From Heliocidaris tuberculata (Eukaryota; Echinodermata; Echinoidea; Camarodonta; Echinometridae): a DNA stretch of 64,000 nucleotides. Location of the stretch: contig CM046845.1 of assembly GCA_025618425.1 (NCBI GenBank), forward strand, positions 2,898,541 through 2,962,540. The letters run 5' to 3'. The position numbers were made by a program, and so were the translations under genes. Shown here piece by piece: positions 1 to 15,000 of this stretch. Below the pieces are notes generated by a model. That model made no database searches. It saw only the letters and a list, made by a program, of their open reading frames with translations, and was not told where the DNA came from. Position 1 is the stretch's first letter; each line of letters starts with the position of its first letter.

Positions 1-83
1 TGTAGACAAGGTCAACCATTCCCAATTGCTTTGAAACAGTTTCTTTCACAATGTAATTGCATGACTAGAACTCAACTTTATCT
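1..83 (+). repeat. MITE family C, partial copy 1 (TTAA target)
   Basis: The right end of the family found at 48436-48808. It ends CTAGAACTCAACTTTATCT, the terminal inverted repeat, and is followed by TTAA at 84-87. The left part is outside the window. Confidence 0.6.
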
Positions 84-3000
84 TTAAGTTCACCTTGCTT
101 ACAGTTTAACTGTGCCCCTAAAGGCTTGTTTACATATGATGCTGTAAACTATTGCAAAATATTAAGGGTTTTTTTTCTAAGCATATAGCACTTAACATTT
201 CTGTATCTTCTAACACACAAGTAAGTGAGTAGGCATAGGACCTTTGTTGCATTGTTCATTCCCACCTGCCATTCTTTTAGTGCTAAAGAGATGCTGCTTT
301 TTTTTCTGCATGTGCGAAAAAGCCTTAACCCTTTCAGGACAGGAATTATTTAAGTGCTAAATTAATCACATTTCGTTCTTCAAATTGGCAACAATAATAT
401 TTTTCTTTTAGTGCTACATGATTCTAATAAGGGGTAATGTCTTTGAAAACAATATACATGGTTAGGAATTTCATCAAAAAGTTTTATATGTTACCAATTT
501 TGATAAAAACAATGATTCCAAACCTCTCAATGTGTTGCCAATTTAAGGATTTTAAAGCTTATTCTCGTTTTATAAATTCCTGGCATCAAAACACCATATG
601 GTCATGCAACATAAATGGACACAGTATGTGCAGGAATGTTTGCTCGTTCTACTCATGCATCTGGTATATTTTTAGAGCTCTGAATCAAAAGTTATTAAGC
701 CAAACAACAAAATGTGGTCAATTGTCTCGAAAGGGTTAAAGGGGACTGGTATTTGTATTATGCTGTGGACAAGTCCATACACCTACCGAGCACCATTTAG
801 CAATCCAAGCTGCATGAAGAAGACAGCCATAGACTTGATGAGCTCTACCTTGTCTTTATCCGGCTCCCAGGTAGCCTCACATTTCGAGAGGACATCCAGA
901 TAGGCCTGTTCCACTGGTTCAAAGCCTCCCAACTGAGATGGAAAATAACAAGAAATACAAACAAAGCAGGTTAATTATATCTTTAGTGCTGTTGGATGTT
1001 GAAACTGCCCTAAAATTTTAGCATCATAACCAAAATCTTCCTGCAAAGAAACCTTGAACAAGTTCATCAATTTTGAAGTTCGATCATCATGCAATCATTT
1101 TTGTATCAAAATAAGCAATGAAAAAATAAGCTACTTTATAATTGAAAATTGTCATAGAACTGAATCTTATACATTTTTGCATATTTAATGCCACTGTAAA
1201 GGCTCGTTCACATATGTAGTTTTTGTGTATTAAATGAATGGCAAGTGGGGATGCATGATGCAATAAGGTCCTTCACGTACTCACTTACCTGTGTTATAAG
1301 ATACAGAAATTTGAAGCAAAGCATGCTTAAATTTCCATTATTTCTGAGGCATTTTACCGCAACATATCTGAACAGGCCTTAAGGTATTAGGGTGATGTGA
1401 ATAGGATCACATATTATGTTATTTTGATATTCTGCAGCAGTAGAGTTAGATAAATTAAAACTACTATCTTGAAGGAGTGGGTTACAGTAAGAAAATTCAA
1501 CTGTCAATTGTACCGATCCCACCGCTGCCACTATTGTAAAACGTCACTACTCATTTCAGGGTACATTCCAAGAAAAAAGGATCCATTGTGTACATTCTCA
1601 GAAAAATGGACCCATATTTACATATAAGTCCCCTTTTAAGACATTTTTATGGCCAACTTTGCAAATGGGCATCACAAAATTAATCATCAGATGTGAAATT
1701 TGAGGTCAACTTTTCATTTTTTTTTCTACAAACATCCCATCGGAAATAAATACCTATTAGTACATAAATTTCAAGGCACAAGAAAAAGAAAGTTACTTCC
1801 AAACAATGTGCTAGAGAATCTTGATTAGCAAGCCTGCTTTTTCTTTGCAGGATCTGAAGTATGGAATAGTATGTCAAAAGATATCAGAAGAAAATGCTCT
1901 TTCCTTTTATTTGTGTACAGCTACAAAAGATCATTTATTGCACAGAGTATATCCAACATTCATTGGAAATATCACCTTACCTGTCTTGTAGATATTTAGT
2001 GACTACTCTATTTTATGTCATAGTAATTTTTTACAGGAAATGTAGTCCATTTATAATGTAAGAGTGTTATTTGTATTTGTCACAAGAAATGTAAACAGTT
2101 TCAATGTCCACACCCTACCAGCAATATTGATATCTAGTGATGTCCTATTACCAAAGAAATGTATTTCAAATGTATACTAAATTATGAACAAATTTTTTCA
2201 AATAAAGTTCTTTCAATCATTCATTCCTTCATTCCTTCCTCTCAACTCATACACTGACTTCCTTACCATTCTCCAGGCCATGATAAGCTGGAAGTTACCA
2301 TCCTCTGTTTTCATCAGGAACAGGAAGACATTGACATTCAGGATAATAGCTCTAAGTCGTGTCAGCTCCTTGGCTTGAATCAGTAGGTATGGGACCTCAT
2401 CAGACTGGAAGAGACAAACAGCAGTTAAGATGTCACAGTTTGAGGATGCCAAAAAATAGATTTCAGTCCTATACGTATTTTAAACTACCAACATTTGGAA
2501 ATTGTATTCAGTATATCATTGGACAAATACAATTATGTTTTTCTTCTTGAAAATTCACAGTGGGTCATGAATGGCAAAGTTTGATATCAGTATTCTACTC
2601 TATTCATATGGAGATGAATGAACTTGCCTTATGAAATCTTGCACATGTTTGTAAATTTGGTAGCACTTTAAGTGATAATGGAGTCTTTCTTTTTACAGCC
2701 ATTTGATTAAAAAAAGTTATCTTCCCATAACATCCAATCAAAATAAAACATTATCCAAAGAGTGAGATCAATATTTACATGCATGCCCATAGAAATATTT
2801 TGTGTCTCCAGAGTGGCCATCCAAGCCCATACTCATTTGGTTGAAAATTTTGCAAAAAACTCACATATCTATCATCAATGTCCTGTGCATTGAAGAAGTG
2901 AGCAAGCTGCAGGTAGTTCTTGCGCTTGTCCTCATCTGTGGGTAGGTAGCGTCTTTCAACCGCTTGTCGGAGATGATCGTGGAAGAAATTCACCAGTCCG

Positions 3001-6000
3001 TTTCGATTGATGAGATTGTCCTCCAGAGAGAGGTAGAAGGGAGACCAGATCGCACTTGGTACCTGAAAAATAGGTGTACAACAATGCAAATAATGATTCA
3101 GCTTTGCATCCTTCCTACTCTTCCCCCTCCTAGCTATCCTTATTCCCTTCTTATTCTTCCTAGCTACTATGATCACTGTACTGTAATTACACCTTTGCAC
3201 CACCATCTTTACAATGCATACTGCTCATGATAGTAAAAACATAATCACGATTGTACTATTGTACCATCAAACTACACACACCATGCACAAATATTATTCA
3301 GCAATGTCGCTAGACCTGGGTCCTCTTGCATAAAGAGTTGCGATTAAACGCAACTTTTTATGCAAGAGGGCCCAGATTGAATGGCGAATGTTGGATCAAA
3401 TTTGCTGACAAGTTAGCAAATAAAAAAAAGCAAAAATAAGCTCCTCAGATGTTCAAATTTGCAGATGTTGCAGTATTTTTACAAACAAGCAAAAAAGGGT
3501 AAATTTTTACCAACTACAGGAGTAAAATCAAAATGTGCCATCTAATAATGCCCCTGATGATATCTTCATCAAAATCAACATCACCATTAGACCATCACTT
3601 AATTGCTAGCTACAACTTTCCACATCCATCTTTATAGCCCACCGGCCTCCGTCACAAGAGTAACATACCATCATAAACCAACCACAACTGCAGCCAATTT
3701 ATAACCCATATTATCACTGCCATAACCATCTCCACCTTAACACCACACACACAATATGATCATCCTGAATCACTGTAAGCATGTTACGACAACAACTACC
3801 CCATGGACTGTCACCTCCCACCCCCCCCCCCTCGACACTAGTTGTACCATTGCAACTTCAGGTTTATGAGTCATACCAATGGATTCATCCATTATCAATC
3901 ATTACATTACATAAATTTTAACACCAGCATCTCTATTATCACAATAATAAAATCACCACTAACTCAAATGTACCACAATGTTCCTACCTTCAACATTGTC
4001 AAGAGTTCATTCTCACTCATTCCACGATGTGAACACCAGATGGCTGTGGTTGTGTCTCTGACAAGATTAGGCCTAGAGTAACAACAAATAGCACATTGAA
4101 ATCGAATATGTTTTAGTACTAGTAGCTTGAGTATTAGCAGTACTTTTTCTTGAAATTCTAGTAGGAACAGTTGTTGCTGAGTACATTTTGAACATTGAAA
4201 AAAATGCTTTTGAAAGAACACTAGACAAATGCTTAAATGATTTAAAGACTCGACAGTTACTGTCTCTCAGTCTTTATATCACATTGTACAGAATACATCT
4301 TACATGAGAAAGTGAAAACATAAACCATGAAGCTGAAACTTTCTAATTTTATTCAATATCATTAAACCTAATGCCAAGTTTGATCATTCTTTTCTATGGT
4401 TTACTAGAAATAACAGCAAACAATTTTTCTTTTAAAATCTGCATATTCATTTCACATTAATTACCAATCCACAATTATACTTTTCAGTAAATCTCACCTA
4501 CACCCAGCTCCTTTCTCAAAATCATTCTCCAACCTCTCCAAGACCTTGACAAAGAGGGCTCCAGGGTCCTCTGCAGTCAAGTAAGAGTTGATGGCATTCG
4601 TTAGCTGGAAGAAATTGCCATACACACGAACCTGATCAGAATAAGAAAAAAACATAATCAGTCGGAGTTTGAGACTCATATGACAATGTATCTTTGCAGT
4701 TTTTAGAATTTGAGAATCCAAAACAAAATGATTAGCTGACAGATCTAGGGATCACCTTGATCACCACATTTAATGCACAAAAAAAAGGAAGAATGAATAT
4801 AATAATAATAATAATAATGAACGTTGCTTATATAGTGCATATCACTTACATAAGAAAGTCCCTATGCGCTTAAAGAAAATATATAAAGAGATAGGTCAGA
4901 ATAGAAAACAAACAAACATGCCTCGTCCAGAAGAGCCTTGAGATAGAGAGGATTAGAGCTCTGTTTAGCATTGATGATGAGGTCCGTTTGTTCTTTGTTG
5001 AGAGTCTTCCCGTAGAGATCCATGTAGCCTGTGATGATATCAAGCTTCTCATTCTCTTGTAGACCTTCTATCTTGTACATTGGCCAGCCAGACAGCTCGA
5101 TCACATCCTGGGTCTGGACACAAGCAGATACGATTAGATGAATCTCAGTGGTGATGATTCACTTACAGACTGGCTTGGCAGGGGGACATTACATGTATGT
5201 GAATGATAAGTGCAAATTCTATTTGTACATCAATAAAAACAATATCTGAAGGAGCATTTCTAGAGTTTTCAGTGTCAGCACAACTTGTACATTTAAAATG
5301 ATACAGTGATCCGTCATTTGCTCCTGCAACAACTGCTTTAGCCTACATTTCAAAAAAAGATATAGGGTTAGAGAAAGGGTTAGCAGGGGGTTTAATGTTT
5401 AGGGTAAGGGGTAGGTGCAGTGTTAGGTCAAGGGTTGAAGTTGCACATTCAGTTAGCATAGAAGATTGACCGAGAAGCAAGTATGTGTCATACAACCATA
5501 GTTTTATCATTAATTTTTTAGGAGTCTTCACCTCTTCTGGATGATTCGTGCATGAAGCCATTTCTACAACTTTGGAAGAAACATTTTATTGGGAATTTTA
5601 AGCAATTTGATAATGGGTTAGTAGGACAAAAGAAAATTTCATATGCATTACCACAGATATATATGCAATCAAAAAGCAGAACATACCTCCCCGGGAAGTG
5701 TTGAGAGAAGCATTTGCACATTGTTAGGCAACGTCTGTGGCAGCCATGTCAGGCTCTTCTCATCACCTACACAACAAAACAAAAGAGTGTATAATAAGAC
5801 ATTCAGTTTGCATAGCATTTGACACCATATTAAAATTATCAAAAGTTTATTAGCCCTACCAATCCTCCGTTCTCTTGCAGTTCCTTTTCACAATCCCTTG
5901 GGATCCCTTCCTTTGGTACTTTTCTGTTGCTCTCTTCTCCTTTTCCATGGCTTTCTCTTTGTCTATGTATTGTATGCATATTCTTCTCTTTTTAATCCTA

Positions 6001-9000
6001 ATACTCTCAACTTTTTTCTCTATCTATTACATATCATCTTTATCATTTTACCTCCTGAGATGCCTTTATACATCTAATTATACTTCATTCATACCTTCTG
6101 TAAATAATACTATATCACATACACAAGAATCTTAAAATAAAGAAGCAAAGCACAGACTGAGAGCCACATACCACTTCCTCCTGCTCCACTGTCCAGTTGA
6201 TTCAAGGCATCGAGAACAATCATGACCTTTGACCTGTTGCTAGCAATATTGAGCCATGAGGGAAGGTCAATGACCAGGTTCCTATCAGAAGTTGGTATTT
6301 CCAGCTCAAGGTTGTAGAACTGTTTCATCTCACCATACAACCTGCATAAAAATATTCAATATAAAAAATTTCCTGGTTTAATCAATATTAATTGAAAAAA
6401 TTGCATTAAAGGAGTTGCCATGTTTTACACTGGTGGCAGCAGTGGGATGTAAACCCATGTCATTTAAATGCTTGGTAACATTTTACACTGGTGGCAGCAG
6501 TGGGATATAAACCCATGTCATTTAAATGATGGTAACATTTTACACTGAAGACAGGTATGGGATATACAAATACAAATACAAAATTCACATGATCTTAAAA
6601 TAACATTAAAACAACATGTTACCAAACTGTTAGCATGTTCTGCTTTCATGAAATACCTTCTCAACAGATTCATATGAGATGCACTTTCTGCTGAACTTCC
6701 AATGAAATGTTTGAAGAGGAAAGTTCCTGGGTTCTGCTCTTCAAAGCGGCCACACCAATTGGCAACAAGGGCAGATTTACCTGATCCAGATTCACCGATG
6801 ATTGTAAGAGGTTCCTAGATAAAAGAGGAACATGTGAAAATGAAGGGGTTGAGGAATATTTTCCCACTAGACCCAATCTTACATTAGGAAAGGACACAGC
6901 ATGCACATGTGGAAACCTCAAATCAATCTTAACACCATTTAATCTAAAAATGAAATCATTAAACCAATTAATCCATATAGTTTTTCAAAGTCTTACAGAT
7001 GGCACTGTAAATATGATCACTGACTTTACACAATGCAAATGTCATACCTTGGGTTTCTGAGCAAAGTAGTTGTCAATGTAATCAAAGTATTCTTGTCGAC
7101 CGATGTAGACTCGCCGTCTAGCATTGGCAAAGGCATCATGAGCCTCTGACTCTCTCTGTAGAGCAGTCAGGTTGGTACCAGGTGGAAAGTCATCATTGAT
7201 GCACTTGATCAAATCCTGCATTAAAGGAAGCAGTTTGGTAGTTAGGTATACCATTCTTCTGTATATTGATATTAAAATTTTTTGATAAATTGCTGATACA
7301 TTTATTCTTCTTCACCATGAATATTTACATGTGAGAAAAAAACTAAGAGAAATCAATAATTCATCTTGTTCTTCTATGAATTAATAGGCGTTATTACTAG
7401 AAATTTAATAATTTTCATTTGAGTATGTCAACGACAGCAACAGAGAAGTTGCAATAACCAGTGACAAGCAGGGAAAGTTAGCTCTCTCAAACTATCAGAA
7501 GTATTACTCATCCAAGTTACACTCATCCAGTTACACTACACTGACTCATCATGAATTTTAATTTCCACCTTTGATGATGAAAAAATATTGCATGGGGGTT
7601 TGCCATTTTAATATCTCACTGCATACGTATCCGGACAACTACCCCCTGGACAATTACCCCCCGGACAACCACCCCCCGGAAAACCACCCCCTGGACAACT
7701 ACCCCCCTAGGACAACTACCCCCCCAGGACAACTACCCCCTAGGACAACTACCCCCCAGGACAACTACCCCCCAGGACAATTACCCCCCAGGACAACTAC
7801 CCCCCAGGACAATTACCCCCCGGACAACTACCCCCCTGTACAACTACCCCCTGGACAGCTACCCCCAGAAAAATTGTCCTGGGGGTAATTGTCCTGGGGG
7901 GTAGTTGTCCTGGGGGGTAATTGTCCTGGGGGGTAGTTGTCCTGGGGGGTAGATGTCCTGGGGGGTAGTTGTCCTGGGGGGTAGATGTCCTGGGGGGTAG
8001 ATGTCCTAGGGGGGTAGTCGTCCAGGGGGTGGTTTTCCGGGGGGTAGTTGTCCGGGGGGTAGTTGTCTAGGGGGTAGTTGTCCTAGAATCCACTGCATAC
8101 ATGCATGGGAATGGTTTTCAAGAAGGTAGAAAAGTTCCCAAGGAGGTAAATACAGAGTAGATTTGCGTGAAGGTTTTGTTTTTAATTACCTCTTTGATCA
8201 TGGTTGAAGCATCAACAGCACCGTCGAAGGTCCTGTAAGTGTGTCCAGACTGAGCAACAAAATTCCTTAGCTTTTGTTGTAGATCAAAGTGCCACTGTGT
8301 CTCTCCTTTCACATTCTTTTTCTCTTCCTACAAGTAAGAAAAAAAAATCAACCATAGAACATAGGCCTACTGCAGATGAAACAAGATGTGCGTCCATGAC
8401 ACATGCCAATGATTTGTATAAATTTCTATGAATCTTACCTTCCAAATATCCAATTTCTTTTTTCTAATTTGTATAAAGTTCTTGAATTCGTAAGACTCAC
8501 ATTTCATTAACTCTACATCAGTGCAGCACTCATATGTATGTACAAAGATTAATTATCTAGAAATGAGCCAAATGATTAAAGAGAACCTTGAAAGAAAATT
8601 AGTATTTATGTCAGGACAGCAGTAGAGCAGATGGAAACAAGGAGGCAACTATAGTAAAGCCACATAAACTGGACAACTGAGTTTATGATGATAAAAGGGA
8701 CTTAATCTACAGAAGGTGAATGAGAAGGGTGTTGAGAGTGCTAAAAATCCCCCTCACTTTAGAAGGATGACAATAAATACAAAGTTTTACAAATCTTGTT
8801 CTTAGAGTGATTCTTACCTCAGTCTCCACTGGGGGAGGTAGGTCTTCTCTCTTCACCCTCGGCTTCCGAATATAGAAGAAGATGCGTTCTTTCTTGATGT
8901 CTTTGTGTTCTCTCATCGCTCCATACAATACCTCAAGCTGAAAATTGGGTGGTGCCCAAAATATAACAACAAAAAGAGGGTGAAATAAATGTCAGATTAC

Positions 9001-12000
9001 TTGTAGAATAATTAAGTGTGTATAAGCCCACATGCGCAAAAATCAATTTACAACTTTACACACAATAATCCAAGGAATTAATTGTTGTTTCATGATTGCT
9101 TGAGAAAAAAATGTGTTCTGATGACTGGTACAATGTGCCTTCAGCCTATATGTACTTTACAAATTGTACAAACTCTTTAATTCATGATATTCTAAACAGC
9201 TAGTGTTGTTACCTGTGTGACACTGGAGTTAAAACGGTATTCATCAACCCACTTAAACTGACGGTAGGCATCAACAACACGGTCATAGCTCTTATCGAGG
9301 AGCTCATCTTTGAACTTCTTGGTCTGACTCCAGCCAAAGCGATCCCCCATTAGGCAGATGAAGTACGGTCGACATTTGTCAATCTGTAGGGTTATCATAA
9401 ATCATAGAGACTTTATCACTGGTCATTCCAGCCAAGAATAATGAAATTACTGGAAACTAGCCTGTTGCATTCCCCCTTTAGATTTCTCTATAATCATCAC
9501 TGTTATGAATCATTTCAACTCTTGCCATCATCATCACCATCTTCATCATTATCATCATGATCATCACAACCACCACCCTTGTCATCATCATCACCATCAC
9601 CATCATCATGAATGATCATCACTTATCATCACCATTTTATCAATAATTCCTACCATTATGACTGTTGTTTTTTCAATAAAACAAAGACAATACAAAGATT
9701 CTTTTTTTATGTGACAGAAACTACTTTGCCAGATTACCTCTCGGAGACATATCTCAATGGTCCTTCCGCTTTTGGTCTGATTCTCTGTGATACCCCAACG
9801 GAGGTCAACGTAAGTGAAGAAGACTCCTCGGTCCAGACACAGTCGATTCAGCTCACGGAACACCTTCTTAATGATTATCTCTCGCTCCTCCTCAAAGTCT
9901 CGGAATGTACTCGACACAAAGACTCGGATCTCACGCTTCACTGGTTTCTTTCTCACAATGACTGGTGGCTGGATGACCTCTTGTGGTTTGATGTTTACAT
10001 CCTTTTCAGCTTCACCTTGGAGGTGAGAAGTTTAATCAAAGAGGACCTTGAAATATCAGGTGATATCAGTTTAACATTAACCATTGGAAACATGAGACAG
10101 GGTTGCTACAATGCTTTGTTTTCATTGCTAAATTAAAATCTAAGTTTTGGCCTTTCTATCCTTAAACTACACATTTAAATGATCCAACTTTCAAGGATAA
10201 CATAAAATTTTAAGTCTGGACTAAAAATAATTCAATTTTTCTTTAAAAAGAAAAAAGGGACATACATTGCTAAAAGGACTCCTTTAGAAGATATCCCCAG
10301 AACAATATTTTATTGATAAACATTTAATACCCCTAATTTGACCCTTGAACTTATGTTTATGAACATACATGTAAATCAAGTAGCACAGAAGGGGATAAGT
10401 AATTTTCATACAAAGCACTAAAGTGCCCACCTCTCAGACACTTACCCTTTGGTTGATCAGCTTCAGGTGAAGTGAGCATGAACTTCAAAGAATCACGGTG
10501 CTCTTCTTGCAGTTGACGTAGGAAAGATGTGACACCTTGTTTCCGCTCTTCAGCTGTACTGGACTCGACATCCGCGTATTCATCTCCGCTTGCCGCGCTG
10601 ATTTCACTCCTGACGCGCAACACACCAGCAGACATCCACGCCCCAAAAAATCCAGCCCAGCTTTTGTCATCTTCACCTAGAACCATCAAAGAGGGCAGGA
10701 GACAAAAAGTACCATATTTACTAAGTATTTATTAAGTACTTGAAAATGCTACTCCATGTAGTTACCCACATGAAAATGGAGCAAAAACAGTGCTGATTTA
10801 TCAACACTAGACACAATACTGGTATCTTTTTTTTTTATTTAATACATGTATAAAAGCAGACTTACTTAGGGTAAAATATATTTTGTAAACTAATTTCATT
10901 GCTTCCGATATTAAGATATTATGATAAGTACATGGTTCAGTAATTCTTATCATGCTAATTAAAGAAAAAGAGGAACAGGGAAGAAGAATATGAATGAAAA
11001 AAGAGACACATAGCCTAGTTGATACTCATAGCATAACCTCTAGTGCTGTGGGTCGAATATCCCACCAAAGAACATTATAGTTGAACAATGTGTTTAGACG
11101 AAGAATGGCCACGTTTTCTTTCCTGAAGATGAAATATATATCCCCATCAAAGTTTAGTCCCATTTGGGAGTTATTTTACATCGAATTCAACAATGACACA
11201 AAGCACAAACTCGTGAATATCCATAATTTAGGCCAATAAGCTAGTTCGTAGATATACAATCTGAGTGTGAGCAAAGGTCATCTGTGACGAATTCTAAAAC
11301 CCACTGACATGAATACTTGATATGTGCTCATGAATGTCATGTCATCATTATTCAATTATGCACCAATAGTGCATTCCATGAAGGAAGGTGGAAGTATTCT
11401 TTTCAAAAGACGGAACAAAAACTATTCATGAGGCACATCTATCACTTTGAGAGTGATTATTCTAAAGTGCACAAAAAGGGACCTCTCCATGTTTAAAATA
11501 TCTGTGGATATTTGGGGTCACTTGTGACATGTGCCAACTACGAACTGGTCTATTGTTTAAAAACTTGGTGGCACAGAAGGGGTTAACCATTTCGAGACAA
11601 CTGACCACATTTTGTGGTTTGGTTCAATAACTTTTTGATTCAGAGCCTTGAAAATATCCCAGATGCATAAGTAGAAAGAGCAAAAATTTCTGCACACACT
11701 GTGTCCATTTTTGTTGCATGACTATATTGCGTTTAATTCCAGGAATTTTAAAAAGGAGAATAAGCATTAATATCCTTAAATTGGCAACACATTGAGAGGT
11801 TAAAAATCATTGTTTTTTATCAAAATTGGCAATTTTTTAAACTTTCGACAAAGTTTCTGACCATGTATGTTGTTTTCAAAGACATTGCATTTTATTAGAA
11901 CCATGTAGCATTAAAAGAGAAATATTGTTGTTGCCAATTTAAAGAACAAAATGCGCTCAAGTTAGCCCTACAATAATTCCTGTCATGAATGGGTTCTGAC

Positions 12001-15000
12001 ATAAGATCCAACTGTACAGAAGTTCCAAACAGAGTTCATGTTGTAGGATTGTTGTTAACCTGTTAACCAGTGTTGGGTACCTCGAGATTAATCTTGATCT
12101 CGAGACCAGTCTCGAGACCGGCATCAGTAACCTCAATCTTGTTATTGATCTCAAAGGTGTTGGTCTTGATCTTGCATCTTGATCTCAGAGCTTCTGTTCT
12201 CGGAAATTTCGCTCAAGATCGCTCGAGATCATCATTGTTATTACGTAAATTATCAAACGAAAAAGCTTTTAAACTCGTTCACCAATCGGCGAAAACACTA
12301 CTCAGTGTTGGGTACCTCGAGATCGATCTTGATCTCGAGACCAGTCTCAAGATCGGCATCAGTAACCTCGATCTTGATCTTGATCTCGGACATATCTGAT
12401 CTTGATCTCAGATGTTCTAATCTCAATCTTGAGCTGCGGATCTTGATCTTGATCTGGATCTCAGACTGTCTGATCTTGATCTTGATCTTGATCTTGATCT
12501 CGGACCCCCTGGTCTTGGACCCAACACTGCTGTTAACTACTAAATTCTCTCATTCCCACAGGCTTAATACAGGGACAACCAAGTTTCCATATTCAATGGG
12601 TTAAAGAAAGATCAGTAAGATGACATCTTACCGGAGCTTTCAAAGCTGACGGTCCTGACCCCCGGTCCGTAGTCCTTGAAAGTGAAGCTCTCTCTGATCC
12701 ATCCTGGAGTTTTAATGCTACCTTTCTTTCCAGTGGTTTGTTTGGCAATGACATTGTCACTCCCATCCAGGAGGGTCACTGTAAAGCTGTAATAGCCACC
12801 TTTACATCCTCCTTCATGGAAAGATTCTGATGCCTAATGGTGGAGGAAAAGAGATTTTTAATATACTGTACACAAAAAAAAAAAAATGGTTTTAAATGGT
12901 TACAATTACCCAGGCATGACTAGAACTAACCTTTAAATCACACAGGCCTGAAAAAACCCAAGTGAAATCACTCTTGCATGAATAAACGTAACTAAATCAC
13001 CATGAAATCATGATGACAGTTGGTTGTAGTCATTCTAAAGTTAATAAAGATAAATGAAGTCACTAAATCTAGCCATTGAGGGGGCACTAGCATATTGGGG
13101 AGGGGGGCACGGGCCTTACTGGGTAAATTAAATGCAAATTAACAAGGCTACGGTAAAGAAGATGGCACAGGAGATGGTCCCATCATCTTCTTTTCTTGTC
13201 CTTTCTCCCTCTCTTTTTCTATCTTTTCTCTCTTTTTCCCTCCATTTGATTGGGAAAGCATGTGCCCCCTCCCCAAGCTATGCCACTTGATAATGATGTT
13301 GCTAATTTCTAAGACCGAGTCCAAATGTGGCGTACAGTTAATGAAATGCTTTATGTGAATTAATAAGGCCATTGATTACGAGGAGGGTGTAAGATAGGAT
13401 CCTATCATCCTCTTTTCTCCTTCTAGTCCCACTCTTTTTTCCTTTTTCTCTCCCTTCTTCTCTTTTCTCTACTTTTTAGTCACTATCACCTCATCCCCCA
13501 TCCCCCCCATAGCTAATACATCACTGGATGATGATAATGTTGCTGATACCTGAATTTCTGGCGACGAGTCCAAGTAGGCCTCTGAGAAATGCTGAGTCAA
13601 ATCAATATCCTGCGACTTGTTGCATTCCATGTATGATGTCATGAACTCTACAATCAGGAAAGAAAGAAAAAATACAACAATCAAATTACAAAGAGAACAT
13701 ATATGTCATGAATAATCTCAACAATTCGATTTCACTTTCATGTTTTATTTACGCTGGCCTCTACTTGTGAACATGAGAGAAATAAATCTTTCTATTTTTT
13801 TAATACAAATAAAACAGTTTAGTTCAAAACCAACAAAGCTGGCAACGAATGAAGTGTTACTTCTATAACTGTGCGGCTTATCACTTATGGTGCCAACTGG
13901 ATTAAAAACATAAACAATAATTTTGTGAGACAAGAGACAACTTGTCAATTATAAAACCTTGACAATTTGCAATCGCTCCTCTTGTTGTGATGATACACGT
14001 ATCTGAGATTTTAGGTTTTTATTCAGCCTTTTTTGAAAAACATAAAATAGGTTATACAAGCAATTTTAAAATTTGAATATCCTTTTTTTTTAATAATGAA
14101 GCAGAGATGAAAGTTACAGGTAGTATGACCCAATTCCTTTTTTATTTTCTTCTATTTTATTCACCAATACCATAACTTACTCTTCTCTGTGCCATCACCA
14201 CAATCATCAACCTTGAAATCTCCACCATAATTCCAGTTACTCATGTCACCACTCTAAAAGAGGAAATGGGATCAAATTAGTTTGATTAATTCAAATTATG
14301 ACTACATGTATGGTTCTAGAAACAACTTTCCCCAGGACAACCCCCCCCCCCTTACCCCCACAACATAACAACCCACTTGGAGTACAACCCCGGGACATCA
14401 ACCCCCTAATTCATTTACAATCTAAGAAAATGTATGAGGGTACTTAGGAAAGTGTTTCAAGGGGTAATGGTAAAGGTGTAATTGTCCGAAGGGGGTAGTT
14501 GTCTGGGAATAGTTGTCCAGAGGCTGATAGTCCAAGGGGCAGTTGTCCTGACAAGAAAGGGTATACGTTTATACCAAGATAGACTTACTTAGCTAGTGAG
14601 AATAGTAAGGAAAGTTTAGTCAGTGAAATACAAATTGCACAGACATTAGAAATGAAATTGCACATATCAGACTATCATGACAATCATAAACATTAAAAAC
14701 AGAAAACCATATTTTATCAAGCATTAAGAAGCAAAAAGTGTAATAAGATTCCCAGGCACTGTCTTAATACAGTGTTGTGATTATCTAAATTTATCACAAC
14801 TTAACTTGAGATTGATCAATCACAACTCACAAAAAACAGAGATTTTAAGCTGGTGATTGATTTGGATAGCATAAATTGCAACTATTTACAAAACAAGGCC
14901 CTCATTTTTTAAACTATTCAAAAGCCTTTAGGACTAAAAAATCACTTTAAAAATAAACATCACTTAATTTGGCAATAGATATTGTAAACACCTACTAATC

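Noticed and set aside
437..739. 100-codon plus-strand frame
   Set aside because: Lies within MITE family A copy 1 and is not conserved in the other copies.
5533..5561. Exon 27 read in the frame MASCTNHPEE
   Set aside because: That frame would need a phase-1 end of exon 26; the phase-0 reading KWLHARIIQKR fits when exon 28 (5291-5342) is included.
7571..7888. 105-codon Pro/Asp/Asn/Tyr-rich frame and CRISPR-like regular spacing
   Set aside because: The units are a tandem minisatellite with no unique spacers, and the second half is the reverse complement; it is a palindromic element.
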